Shown: positions 19,245-29,400 of the stretch, piece after piece
Position numbering within the stretch: position 1 is the first letter of the stretch
How the letters are laid out: every line of letters starts with the position of its first letter
Source: Bartonella ancashensis
Lineage (GTDB): Bacteria > Pseudomonadota > Alphaproteobacteria > Rhizobiales > Rhizobiaceae
Length of the DNA: 64,000 nt
NCBI RefSeq assembly: GCF_001281405.1
Contig: NZ_CP010401.1
Coordinates: 97,501-161,500 of the forward strand
Direction: 5' to 3'
Made by a program: the position numbers and the translations under genes
The notes under the pieces: model-generated
Seen by the model: the letters and a program-made list of their open reading frames with translations, nothing else
What the model was told of the DNA's origin: nothing
The model's database searches: none

Positions 19245-19905
19245 CCTTTTTTTTCATGAATTGCCTAATGCTATTATTGATACACTATTTATGACAACTA
19301 GTTCTTCTTTGATAGCACTTATCATAGGGCTCCCTATCGGATTAATACTATGTATAACAGCTCGCGAAGGACCCTGCACATCCTTCCTTATTAATTATCC
19401 TCTGAGCATCATTATTGACTGTATTCGTGCAATTCCTTTCATTATTCTTGCCTTTTATCTCTTGCCAATCACTCGTAAAGTCGTAGGAAGTGGAATAGGA
19501 GTTTCTGCAGTAATATTTGTTTTAACCATTTCAGCCATTCCTTTTTATGCACGTATGGCAGAGCTATCTTTTAAAACAGTTGATATTAGTTTGATAAGGG
19601 CCGTTCGTTCTATGGGTGCTAGCTACTTGCAGATTGTTAAATATGTGCTCATCCCCGAAGCGTTACCAAGCTTAATTAAAGGTTTTGCAGTTATGACTAT
19701 TTCTCTCATCGGAGCAACCTCACTTGCAGGATATCTTGGTGGAGGAGGTCTGGGTGACATGGCAATCCGCTACGGTTACCAACGTTACAATACCTCCGTG
19801 ATGACAACCGTTATCGTTGCATTGATTATCCTCAATGTTACTGTTCAATGGTCCTTCGACAAAATTGCACAAAAATTAGATAAAACAAAAATTAAAAATA
19901 TCTAA
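19237..19905 (+). CDS. metI: methionine ABC transporter permease
   Basis: The 222-residue membrane protein has about five transmembrane segments. The EAA loop reads [27 protein letters not shown], the MetI type that docks on Met[27 protein letters not shown] near residue 170 is diagnostic of MetI. Its stop overlaps by a few bases with the stop of the convergent MaoC gene. Confidence 0.95.
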   Translation: MSNLFFHELPNAIIDTLFMTTSSSLIALIIGLPIGLILCITAREGPCTSFLINYPLSIIIDCIRAIPFIILAFYLLPITRKVVGSGIGVSAVIFVLTISAIPFYARMAELSFKTVDISLIRAVRSMGASYLQIVKYVLIPEALPSLIKGFAVMTISLIGATSLAGYLGGGGLGDMAIRYGYQRYNTSVMTTVIVALIILNVTVQWSFDKIAQKLDKTKIKNI

Positions 19906-20381
19906 TTGCCTAATTTTTCGCCTTCAATGGCTGTGATAATAATCCAATGAGCAGTCAGAGCCGGATTTTTTAACTGATCAATTTCTACTGTAACCTGATA
20001 ATGGAAAATAACTCTGCCAGAAGGACGAACTTTAGCATCGTCCAGAACGAAGTGAGCGCGCACTCGTGCACCTGCTTTTACAGGACTTATAAACCGCACT
20101 TTATCAAAACCATAATTAATCCCCATGGTTGCTCCTTCCAGCTCCGGTAACGCTTCATGAGCCAATGCAGACAAAAGTGACAACGTCAAAAAACCGTGAG
20201 CAATTGTACCTTTAAAAGGCGTGTTTTTTGCTTTTTCTTCATCTACATGGATCCATTGATGATCATCTGTTGCACATGCAAATTGATTGATCATATCTTG
20301 TGTCACTAGACGCCACTGCGAAACACCAACCTTCTTCCCAATAAAGCCAGTTATATCTTGTAGTGCTACCTTCCGCTGCAT
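19902..20381 (-). CDS. MaoC-like hydratase (enoyl-CoA hydratase family)
   Basis: The 159-residue single hot-dog domain protein has the hydratase-2 active-site segment FACATDDHQWIHVD near residue 37, with the catalytic Asp and His. IAHGFLTLSLL follows. INYGFDKVRFISPVKAGARVR is the strand typical of MaoC dehydratases. It likely hydrates or dehydrates an acyl-CoA; the exact substrate is unknown. It starts 171 bases from the divergent DRL-like gene and converges with metI. Confidence 0.85.
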   Translation of the reverse strand: MQRKVALQDITGFIGKKVGVSQWRLVTQDMINQFACATDDHQWIHVDEEKAKNTPFKGTIAHGFLTLSLLSALAHEALPELEGATMGINYGFDKVRFISPVKAGARVRAHFVLDDAKVRPSGRVIFHYQVTVEIDQLKNPALTAHWIIITAIEGEKLGN

Positions 20382-20552
20382 GATATCATTCCTACTTTAT
20401 TTGGTGAAAGCATATATTCTTCTCTCTTGCTTTTATAAAACCCATTGATTAGAGCATCAACAATAAAAGAAACAAAATATCTTAAAAATAAACATAACCT
20501 ATTAAGGGAGCTACTCCACCTAAATGGGTAAAATACAAATAGGAAAAAAATA

Positions 20553-21887
20553 ATGACCAGTAATGTGAATTTAACGGGTCTAGCACGCGATTTGAAACAA
20601 CATGCAGAAAACCATAAACCTATTCGTATTGGACTTATTGGCTGTGGCGAAATGGGAATGGATTTAATATCAAGTGTTGCACATATGGATGGTATAATCA
20701 TCGCTGCAGTTGTTAGTCGAAAACCATCACGTGTTCTTGAAGCTGCTGCTTTAGCTTATGGTGAAGAAGGTCATGCACGCGAAGTTGAAAATACTCACGC
20801 ATTAACCCAAACTATCGAAAAAGGCTTAATTGCTGCCACAGGTGATCTTGATCTTGTTTTAGGTCATGAGCAAATCGATATCATCATTGATGCAACAGGA
20901 CATCCTGAATCTGGTGCTGAAATTGGGTTTAAAACACTCAAAAATAATAAACATCTTGTTATGATGAATGTTGAAGCAGACGTTACAATCGGCACTTATC
21001 TGAAACATGAGGCGGATAAAAAAGGCCTTATTTATACATTAGGAGCTGGTGATGAACCTTCTTCTTGTATGGAGCTTATCGAATTTGTTTCAGCACTCGG
21101 ACATCAAATTGTTGCAGCTGGTAAAGGAAAAAATAATCCACTGATTTTCGATGCAACACCTGATGCTTATGAAGAAGAAGCTTCACGACGTTATATGAAT
21201 GTTCGTATGTTAGTCGAATTTATTGATGGATCCAAAACTATGGTTGAAATGGCTGCTATCGCTAACGCAACAGGACTTGTTCCTGACTGCCCAGGGATGC
21301 ACGGTCCACAAACCGCACTAAAAGATTTAAGTACAGTTTTTATTCCAAAAAAAGATGGTGGTATCTTAGAAAGATATGGTGTTGTCGATTATTCTACAGG
21401 TCAAGGAGTTTCCCCTGGTGTCTTTGTTATTGCAAAAATAGAACACCCACGTTTGCGTGAGCGCATGGAAGATTTAAAAATCGGAAAGGGACCGTATTTT
21501 ACTTTTCATCGTCCATATCACTTAACTTCAATGGAAGTCCCTCTCACCTGTGCACGTGCTGTACTTTACGGTAAAACAGATATGGCCCCTCTTCATCAAC
21601 CCGTAGCAGAAGTATGTGCTGTTGCTAAAAAAGATCTGTACCCTGGTGATAAATTAGATTTTATCGGCCTTTACAGCTACCGTGCTTGGATCATGAGCGT
21701 TTCAGAAGCACGTCATCAAAAAGCTATCCCTTGCGGTCTTTTAGAAAGGGCAACAGTTACAGCAAAAATTAAAAAAATGAACTCATTACAGTGCACAACA
21801 CAGCTGTCCGTAAGGAGCAGTGGATTACACGTCTTCGTACTCAACAAGATCTATTACTTAATCTTCCTTCTTCTTGGAACTGAGTAA
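20553..21887 (+). CDS. DXR-like (DRL) NADPH oxidoreductase, C-terminus frameshifted
   Basis: The 444-codon frame starts after AGGAAAA. It has a Rossmann N-terminus (RIGLIGCGEMGMDLI), then IIIDATGHPESGAE, HLVMMNVEADVTIG and GAGDEPSSCMELIEF. GKGKNNPL and YHLTSMEVPLTCARAVLYG follow, then a C-terminal SAF-like part (AVAKKDLYPGDKL). This matches the oxidoreductase family that includes the Brucella DXR-like enzyme DRL, which replaces IspC in the MEP isoprenoid pathway; the assignment is from remembered family features. After an A7 run at 21771-21777 the expected ending (NELITVHNTAVRKEQW and on to a TGA at 21881) lies in another frame. The encoded tail is therefore foreign, from MNSLQ to LLLGTE. Confidence 0.75.
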   Translation: MTSNVNLTGLARDLKQHAENHKPIRIGLIGCGEMGMDLISSVAHMDGIIIAAVVSRKPSRVLEAAALAYGEEGHAREVENTHALTQTIEKGLIAATGDLDLVLGHEQIDIIIDATGHPESGAEIGFKTLKNNKHLVMMNVEADVTIGTYLKHEADKKGLIYTLGAGDEPSSCMELIEFVSALGHQIVAAGKGKNNPLIFDATPDAYEEEASRRYMNVRMLVEFIDGSKTMVEMAAIANATGLVPDCPGMHGPQTALKDLSTVFIPKKDGGILERYGVVDYSTGQGVSPGVFVIAKIEHPRLRERMEDLKIGKGPYFTFHRPYHLTSMEVPLTCARAVLYGKTDMAPLHQPVAEVCAVAKKDLYPGDKLDFIGLYSYRAWIMSVSEARHQKAIPCGLLERATVTAKIKKMNSLQCTTQLSVRSSGLHVFVLNKIYYLIFLLLGTE

Positions 21888-22000
21888 CGATATCTTACAT
21901 CTTTACAGTATTCATAAAAATTATTTTAAAACAAATAAATCGGAATCATCTCCCAATAATCCAACTGTAAAGCAATTTTCTTATTTTCACACAAAAAAAC

Positions 22001-22034
22001 TGCCCCTCCACAGCTTAAAACTCACGGAGGGGCA
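22001..22034 (-). terminator. intrinsic terminator of the first autotransporter gene
   Basis: TGCCCCTCC (22001-22009) pairs with GGAGGGGCA (22026-22034), a perfect 9-bp GC-rich stem. On the minus strand it is followed by GTTTTTTTG. It sits 28 bases after the stop of the leftward autotransporter and may also serve the convergent DRL-like gene from the other side (AATCAAAAAAG is a poor U-tract). Confidence 0.75.
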
Positions 22035-22061
22035 ATCAAAAAAGACTAACTTAAATTCACA

Positions 22062-25000
22062 TTAGAAACGGTAACGCAAACCTCCGGAGAAACTTATCCC
22101 TGAAAAACCTGCATCTCCGAGTCTATGCTGATACAAAACATCACCATGGAGAACAACAGCTGAGGATAACTCTGCATTAACGCCTACCCCTCCTTCTAAG
22201 TAAGAACCGAATGAACTTAAGCGGAACGCATCCTTAAAGAACACAGACTGCTCTTTCCCATAACTTTTGGTCATGTAAAGCTTTCCATAAAGGGATACTG
22301 CACCATCCTTTTCTAAATCCCAAACCATCTTACTCACATCTCCCCCGATACGCGCTGTAAATTGATCCGGATGATCGAAATTTACATCAAAACCATCGAC
22401 ATCACGTACCTTGCTCATGAAAAGCTTCTGATAGACAACTTGAAACTGCGGCTCAACCGTGAATTTTCCATACTTTACTGCAAAGGGACGACCACCTGTC
22501 AAAGAAAGATTCACAGGGATCCCTCTCAGATGAGCTGTCTTTCCCCGTGCTGCTGTCGTAACATCACCACGGACAAAACCATAGGAGATAGAACCTTCTG
22601 CATAGAGACCACCGTCACGTTGTACACGTGCATAGGTCATCACGGAAAATTTATCAAACGTATCCCTTAAGCTGTACTCAACTTCTTTAGGCTTCAGAAG
22701 CAAGTGACCATAAGACCCTGCTGCTCCAAAAGAAAGAACATTTTTGCCAATTTCCGTTGTTTTCAACACAGCCCCAATCTGCAGCGCACTGTAGCTAACA
22801 TCCGCTCCATAACCATACTCACGCGCAGACAAATCAGAAGCGTATTTGTAAGCACCACCATAACCATTCATAATGAAAGCTGAAGGTCTTAGAAGATTTA
22901 CTGCTGTTTCAAATAATTTATGCTGATTCTTAACATCCATTAAATCAACATGAAACAGAGTATTTGGCAAAAGCAAATATGTCGGGACCTGCGGAACAAC
23001 AGCTCTTATTGGTAACTTAGGCCCTCCATCCTGTCCATATTCTGCTTCAATATACTTATTTTCTAAACGGAAATCCCAAAAATCTCTATCACTATCAATT
23101 AACTTCCGGGAAGATTCACCCTTACGTAACTGAGTATTTGGACCATAAGCTTTCAACACATACTGATAGGGGAAACCATCAACCGCAGTATAAGGACCAT
23201 CCAAGACAAAAGAGTCATCTTGCGCGGCACCAAAGACCTGGATAAGAGAAACATCCCGATATCTAACACCATCAACACTCTCTACGTCCGCTTCACATCT
23301 AACACGGCCTACTACACGCACCTTTGTTGCAGCACTCTCCTTAGAAATATCTCCATCAATCACAACATGATCCGCTCTGCGACTATCAAGCCAGCCTTCA
23401 CTATCTAAGTGAACGTTCAGATGTAACCGTGCATCACCAGAAGCGCTATAAACAACTCTCCTTTCTTTTTGATGGACTTCCTGCTGTCCCTGCACCCTAT
23501 CTTCCCTTTGCACAGAAGAAACTCTATGACCAATATGAAGCGTCTGATAGCCATAATTCTTCAGTGAAGAAGGAGCAAAAACAATCTCGCTATCCTCAAG
23601 AGCTATAGAGGAAATATTTGAATGAACTGCGGAGTGTAAACGACCTTGAGAACGATTCTCTCCTCCTACTAAGGTCCACCTAGAACCATTCCTTAAATCG
23701 AGTTTAGCAAAAGACCCACTATCAACATGAGTTCCTCCAGTCAAAGAAGACTGATCTGCATAAACCTCTACCAAAGGAGAAAAATTGACAACACGCAGCA
23801 ATTCTTTCCCAGAAATCTTTGATCCCTTCGATAAACGCACATGACCAGAAGAACCACTACTATAGATAGCCGCATTATCCGAAACCGAAAGAGCTGCAGC
23901 CTCCAAAGAAATTATCCCTCCAGACCTCTTCTCTTCACTACCTCCTTTACCTTGCACAAGAAGTTCTTCTCCATCTTCTCTTTCATGTAAGAAGTACACC
24001 CCATAAAACTTCTTCCCTTTTACTGCGATATCGGAACCTACAACACCCACCCTGTAACCACTACTACATCCACCATAAGCCCCATCTCCAGATCGAACTA
24101 AAAAAGCATGAGAGTGAGAAAGATCAACCTTCCCCCCCTTAAAAAGGGTCGAGCCACCGCAGCCCAAACTAAAAGCGGCATTCTCTCGATCCTTTTCACT
24201 ATCGCGCACTACGTCTGAAGAGGAATCTGAGACGGTTACACCCGTAGCAACAAAGGAACCATCCTTGTGTACACGAATTGCATCCCCCCCCTCAAAACGA
24301 AGCGATCCACCTACCATGGTAGCACTCGCTTTATCATAAACATAAACAGCTACGTTGCTTAAAAAGAGTCGTGTATTTTTTGCATGCTCAGATACATCTT
24401 CACGCACCTCAACAGACACACCCTGTAGCTGTACAGCCGCGTTCCTCCCAACATGAACTCCTACATTTCTTGACGAAATCTTACCACCCGCCATTTTAAC
24501 AACCGCAAATTCTTCAGCATGAATACCCCTACTCACATCTTCAAAAGAAACCTTATCCAAAATGACCTCTGCACCATTCTCCCACACAGACACCCCTTCA
24601 ACCGCCTCTATAATCGACCCACCGACCATATGGACTTTCCCGTTTCCTGCAAGACCTACATTCACGTCCTTAAAGTTAGAATTCTTTAAATTTATCTGGC
24701 TTCCCTTGAAAAGAATGACCCCAGAAAAAGGAACTCTCTTAAGACGAGAAACACCCTGAAAAGTCTCATAAGTATATAAATCAGAAGGACCAACAACATT
24801 CACGTTTGTTGCAACAACGGTAGCACCCTCCTTCAAGTCTATGGCGGAGACATTGCTTCTTAAAATCCTCCTTTCCTTTCCTAAATCGCTATCCTTAACT
24901 CTCGATATTGTCACATTATCAAGATTGACACTTGCATTACCTACCGAAATACCATTCGCATCCCTAAATAGGATAGAAGTATCCCTCAGGTTAAGAGCGC

Positions 25001-25172
25001 CCTCAGAAACATCATACCCTTCATAAATATCATGAGACAGCCCCCCGTATAAACCCTGCACACCTGCAACAACATCTGCACCGTGAAGAGCCAAAAAAAC
25101 ACCTCCTGTAAAAACAATCGCACGAAAAAAGCTATACAAACGACTTATATTCCCAAATTTCATAATCATCAT
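22062..25172 (-). CDS. autotransporter adhesin A (type Va, intact)
   Basis: The 1036-residue type V secreted protein starts with a basic/hydrophobic signal peptide (FRAIVFTGGVFLALHGADVVA). A passenger of about 700 residues follows, made of repeated GG-x-hydrophobic turns (VHMVGGSII, VVKMAGGKI, VRLSKGSKI) as in right-handed beta-helices. A pertactin-like linker region then leads to a C-terminal beta-barrel of about 270 residues ending in GGLRYRF, with the terminal Phe that the BAM machinery recognises. I use the ATG at 25172 because its AGGAAA-containing upstream aligns with the starts of copies B and C; 25163 and 25199 are alternatives. It is intact through the passenger-barrel junction (DRDFWDFRLENKY), unlike B and C. 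Confidence 0.88.
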   Translation of the reverse strand: MMIMKFGNISRLYSFFRAIVFTGGVFLALHGADVVAGVQGLYGGLSHDIYEGYDVSEGALNLRDTSILFRDANGISVGNASVNLDNVTISRVKDSDLGKERRILRSNVSAIDLKEGATVVATNVNVVGPSDLYTYETFQGVSRLKRVPFSGVILFKGSQINLKNSNFKDVNVGLAGNGKVHMVGGSIIEAVEGVSVWENGAEVILDKVSFEDVSRGIHAEEFAVVKMAGGKISSRNVGVHVGRNAAVQLQGVSVEVREDVSEHAKNTRLFLSNVAVYVYDKASATMVGGSLRFEGGDAIRVHKDGSFVATGVTVSDSSSDVVRDSEKDRENAAFSLGCGGSTLFKGGKVDLSHSHAFLVRSGDGAYGGCSSGYRVGVVGSDIAVKGKKFYGVYFLHEREDGEELLVQGKGGSEEKRSGGIISLEAAALSVSDNAAIYSSGSSGHVRLSKGSKISGKELLRVVNFSPLVEVYADQSSLTGGTHVDSGSFAKLDLRNGSRWTLVGGENRSQGRLHSAVHSNISSIALEDSEIVFAPSSLKNYGYQTLHIGHRVSSVQREDRVQGQQEVHQKERRVVYSASGDARLHLNVHLDSEGWLDSRRADHVVIDGDISKESAATKVRVVGRVRCEADVESVDGVRYRDVSLIQVFGAAQDDSFVLDGPYTAVDGFPYQYVLKAYGPNTQLRKGESSRKLIDSDRDFWDFRLENKYIEAEYGQDGGPKLPIRAVVPQVPTYLLLPNTLFHVDLMDVKNQHKLFETAVNLLRPSAFIMNGYGGAYKYASDLSAREYGYGADVSYSALQIGAVLKTTEIGKNVLSFGAAGSYGHLLLKPKEVEYSLRDTFDKFSVMTYARVQRDGGLYAEGSISYGFVRGDVTTAARGKTAHLRGIPVNLSLTGGRPFAVKYGKFTVEPQFQVVYQKLFMSKVRDVDGFDVNFDHPDQFTARIGGDVSKMVWDLEKDGAVSLYGKLYMTKSYGKEQSVFFKDAFRLSSFGSYLEGGVGVNAELSSAVVLHGDVLYQHRLGDAGFSGISFSGGLRYRF

Positions 25173-25273
25173 TACCGCCAAATTTCCTAACAAATACAAA
25201 AATGCCCCCTATACAGCATCCACAGTGCGCTCCGCGTTTTGTGAGGTAAAATTAAATTATGGCAATAATAAGT

Positions 25274-25308
25274 TACCCCTTTACTGGGGATAAACCAACA
25301 AAGGGGTA
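25274..25308. repeat. intergenic hairpin repeat, copy 1
   Basis: TACCCCTTT and AAAGGGGTA form a 9-bp stem with a 17-base loop in the gap between autotransporters A and B. The same element recurs at 31738-31772 and, with small changes, at 37966-37999, always between array members. It may be a weak terminator of the gene to its right or a transcript-processing element. No U-run follows. Confidence 0.6.
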
Positions 25309-25364
25309 CAAAATAATCAATCTTTTCAGAAAAAAATAAGCGTTACATTAAATATAATGAAGAA

Positions 25365-26429
25365 CTAAAAGCGATAACGAAAACCTCCAGAAAAGCTGCT
25401 CCCTGAATGACCTGAAGAACCTAACTTATGCTTGTAAACTATATCTCCATGGAACGCTACAGAAGACGATAATTCAGCATTAACTCCTAACCCCCCTTCT
25501 AAGGACGAACCAAAATCACTCAACGCGAATGAGTCCTTAAATGATACAAACTGTCTTCCTCCATAACTACTCGTCACATGGAACGTACTGTAAAGCGAAA
25601 CAGCACCATCTCCCTGGAAGGATGAAACCGCCTTACTTAAACGACCTCCGGCACGCATCGTCAATTGATCAGGACGACCAAGCCTGATATCAAAGCCATC
25701 AACATCACGCGCAGGATCTGAAAGTAATAATTGGTAAACAAGATGAACCTGAGGTTCAACAACAACACCCCCTAAACGGTTAGTGAATGACTGACCTCCC
25801 TTGAACAAAACTGTAAACGGTTGTCCTGTTAAACGAGCCGTCTTCCCACGGGCCAATGTAGTAACATTTCCACGGAATAGACCATATGACAGAGAACCAT
25901 CCACATAAAGCCCGCTATCACGTTGCATATGCGCATAGGCCGAAACAGACCACTTATCAAAAACGCTAGTCTGACTTCCCTCAACATTCTGAGGGCTCAA
26001 AGATACACGACCATATGTTCCTACTCCTCCAAGCAAAAGAATTCCATGATCACTCTCTATTGCCTTCAAAATAACACCTGCCTGCATCGCGCGGTAACCA
26101 ATATTTCCTCCATAACCATATTCACGGGCTGAAAGGTTCGAGGCATAACGATGATTACTATCATAACCATGTACAGAAAAAGCTGGAGAATTATCAAAAA
26201 AACCATGCAGTAATACGCGCATACTCTTCAATAATTGATCCTGACGACCTATATCCAACAACTCAGAATGGAACAATGCATTCGGCAATAATAAGTAAGT
26301 CGGAATTTGAGGAACAACAGCTTTCACAACTGGCCCAGTTCCAGCCGAACCTTCATCATCCGAATGATCTGTCTTAACATGCCTGCTCTTTAAGCGGAAA
26401 TCCCAAGAACTACCGTCTCCCTTAATCAA
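25365..26429 (-). CDS. autotransporter B, beta-barrel part (split from passenger)
   Basis: The 354-codon frame starts at a TTG (26429) that overlaps the TGA of the passenger frame as TTGA. It opens with IKGDGSSWDFRLKSRH, the junction that in autotransporter A is continuous with the passenger. It holds the entire 12-strand type barrel and ends in GGFRYRF. It has no signal peptide, so by itself it could not reach the outer membrane. One extra base near 26428 would fuse it to the passenger. It is identical in translation to the barrel at 31829-32893. It is either one half of a frameshifted gene, or expressed by frameshifting or coupled initiation. Confidence 0.8.
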   Translation of the reverse strand: MIKGDGSSWDFRLKSRHVKTDHSDDEGSAGTGPVVKAVVPQIPTYLLLPNALFHSELLDIGRQDQLLKSMRVLLHGFFDNSPAFSVHGYDSNHRYASNLSAREYGYGGNIGYRAMQAGVILKAIESDHGILLLGGVGTYGRVSLSPQNVEGSQTSVFDKWSVSAYAHMQRDSGLYVDGSLSYGLFRGNVTTLARGKTARLTGQPFTVLFKGGQSFTNRLGGVVVEPQVHLVYQLLLSDPARDVDGFDIRLGRPDQLTMRAGGRLSKAVSSFQGDGAVSLYSTFHVTSSYGGRQFVSFKDSFALSDFGSSLEGGLGVNAELSSSVAFHGDIVYKHKLGSSGHSGSSFSGGFRYRF

Positions 26430-29400
26430 CCTCTGGAAGAGGATCCCTTCTTTGATGAAGAAGAAGGACCATAAGCTTTCAGTTCATACTGATAAGGAAA
26501 ACCATTCAGAGCAACATAACTGCTTACCAATTTAAAGGAATTTTCCTGTGCACGACCAGAAACCTGAATAAGTGAAACACTGTCATCAATGCTCTCTGCA
26601 TCATCAACTATATTACTGACGTGACCTATGACATGAACATTAGTGGATAAACCAGCAACATCCCCATGAACTAACACACGATCTGCTTTCGCACCATAAA
26701 GGTTACCACGATTATCCATAGCAACATTAAGGAAAAGATGAGCATTACCTCCTGCAATATAAGCACTCCCCACGCCAGAACCAATATGAAGGGTTTGATA
26801 CTGAGCGCCTGCTGCTTCAGGAGGAGAAAATGCTACTACACTATCTCCAAGAAATAGACGTGTAATATGAGAACTAAATGGATCCCTATCATTAAATGCA
26901 CTGCGTGTTAACGTCCATTTAGAATCGTTAACTAAATAAAGCTCTGCAGTTGAAGTATCTGCAAGGCGGCTATTCCCTGTTAACGAAGACTGATCCGCAT
27001 GAACAATAACATTCGAACCATTACTTGCCTCCAATAATAAATCACCAGAAATATGTGACCGCTTAGATAATTCAAGATACCCTGAAGAATTATGACTGTA
27101 GATAGCTACACCTTTCGGGACACTGTAATTTGTTGCTTTCAAACGAACAACACCAAAGGAATCCTTCTTTACGACCTGTTCTGCTGGAGAAGAAACCCCC
27201 GCTTCATAAAAATACACACCATAAGCACCAGCTCCTTCAACAGATACGGATGAATGCTCCATATTAACCTCATAGCGATCATAATTACCAGAGGGCCTAT
27301 ATGAGCTATAATCACTCGTAATCCACAAGCCATGAACACCGGAAACATCAACTTTGCTTCCCCTTAAAGTCAAAGTTCCACTCTTTGAGATATAAAACGC
27401 TGAGCTCTCTACTGGACCATTCTCATCACCTTGAACAACTCTCCTGATAGTAGTACCATCAGCAGTAAAGGAACCACTACCAGAAAGCTTATCACCCCAT
27501 AAAGCAACGGCGTGCCCATCTGTAAATTCAAGCGATCCTCCTTTCATGCTAACATCTCCGTTATAGGTAACGAAAACACCCGCATAACCATCTCGAACTC
27601 TAACTAATGTATTCGTCAAAGTTACAGAACTACCCATTTCTGTCAATTCTTTGGAACCATCATAACCTGCAAAAGCTAAAGGATTAATACCTTCTGTCAA
27701 AACACCTATACCAGCTACTGTAATTGATCCACCGGCCATATTGATAGTGCCGCGCACAGCATGAAGACCCGTATTACGAAAATCTGTACCAGTAAGTTCA
27801 ATCACTGAATCATTTAAAGTAACAGCTCCCCCATTCAAAGCTTCCACAGCATAGTAAGTCGGCCGCAACGTTGTACCTGTCACCTTACTTGACGCATCCT
27901 TAACTGTAACATTCGTTGCCACGATAGTACTACCAGAATCCTCTGATCGTATAGCACTAACTGACCATCTAGAATGAGTTCCTAGAGCTGAATTACTGGA
28001 TTTAGAAATTTCAACGTTACTCAAGGACATTTTGCTTGCATTAGTCGCATGAACACCTGCATTTACGAAAGAAACAGCCCTTCCATCCATAGACAATGAC
28101 CCCCCTCCTTTACCAAAAAGACCAGTCTTTCCTTCCACATGCGTACCAACAAGGGTAGTTGTACCACTACCCTCAACATGCACACCTTTGCCAAATGCAA
28201 GAACCGTTCCTTTTTCTATTCTTAACGATCCACCATTATTAAAAACAGCTGCATGCGAATATGACTTGCTCTCTATGGATGAATCAGTGAACGTGATGTC
28301 CCCTCCCGCTACCTCAACAGCAACAGTCTTACGTGACTCAATCTTCCCTTTCTTAAAGCGAACTGTTCCGCCTTCTACAAAAATCCCTCTTCTGCCTGTA
28401 GAAACGGCAACATCTTTTAAACGAGAATTCCCTCCTACAATGTGAAAACCGTCATTCATAGTGATAACCTCCCCCTCCGTCATCACAAACTCTCCACTTT
28501 TGACAAAAATTGCTCGTGGAGATGAAACACTCCTCACTTTTGTAGCAAACAAATCAGCTTTCCCACCTCCTACGTAGATAGCCGAATACAAACCTGAAGA
28601 ATTTAGCGACCCTCTCTGCATCTTAACAGTTCCACCTAAAACAAACATCCCCTCTAAATCACTTGTAACAGTAACATCACTTAAGGAAACCAAGCTGCTA
28701 GGATCTATACGAAGCCCCATACCTTTTGAAGTGACCTTTCCTCTCTGCATCTTAACAGCTCCACCTGAAACAAAAACCCCAACAGGTCCCTTGCTACTTA
28801 CTGAAACATCATGTAAATTAACAAAGCTTTCTCCTCCAGAATAAATCCCATAAGAGGCGGCAACAACATTACCACCTTGCATCGATAAAACACCGCTCAT
28901 GCCTAAAATAGCTGCATTATTATCATTATCTGATTTACTCTCTATATTCGTATTAGTTAAGGAAACATGCCCTCCCCAAATATACAAGCCCACATTCTTA
29001 GCCGATTCAATCTTTCCTTTCTTTATCTTAACTTCTTTAGCGCTTGTCGATATCCCTCCCAAATTCGTACCAGTTACTTGAACACCGGTTAAAGAAATAG
29101 ACACCCCTCCAGAAGCCATAATACCCATACCTCCTGAAGTAATATCTCCCCCCTCTATCTTAAGCTTCCCACCACCGGCAAAAATAGCAGCATGTGAATC
29201 TGATTTACTTGTCACCTTTACATCACTTAAGGAAACCGATACCTCACTTGAGAAAACCGAGCTGCTAGGACTTACACGAAGCCCCATATTTTTTGAAGTA
29301 ACCTTTCCTCCCTGCATCTTAAGATCTCCACCCTCAACAAAAATAGCAGCATATGAATCCGACTTACTTTTCGTACTAACAGACACCCGTTCTTCTCCTT

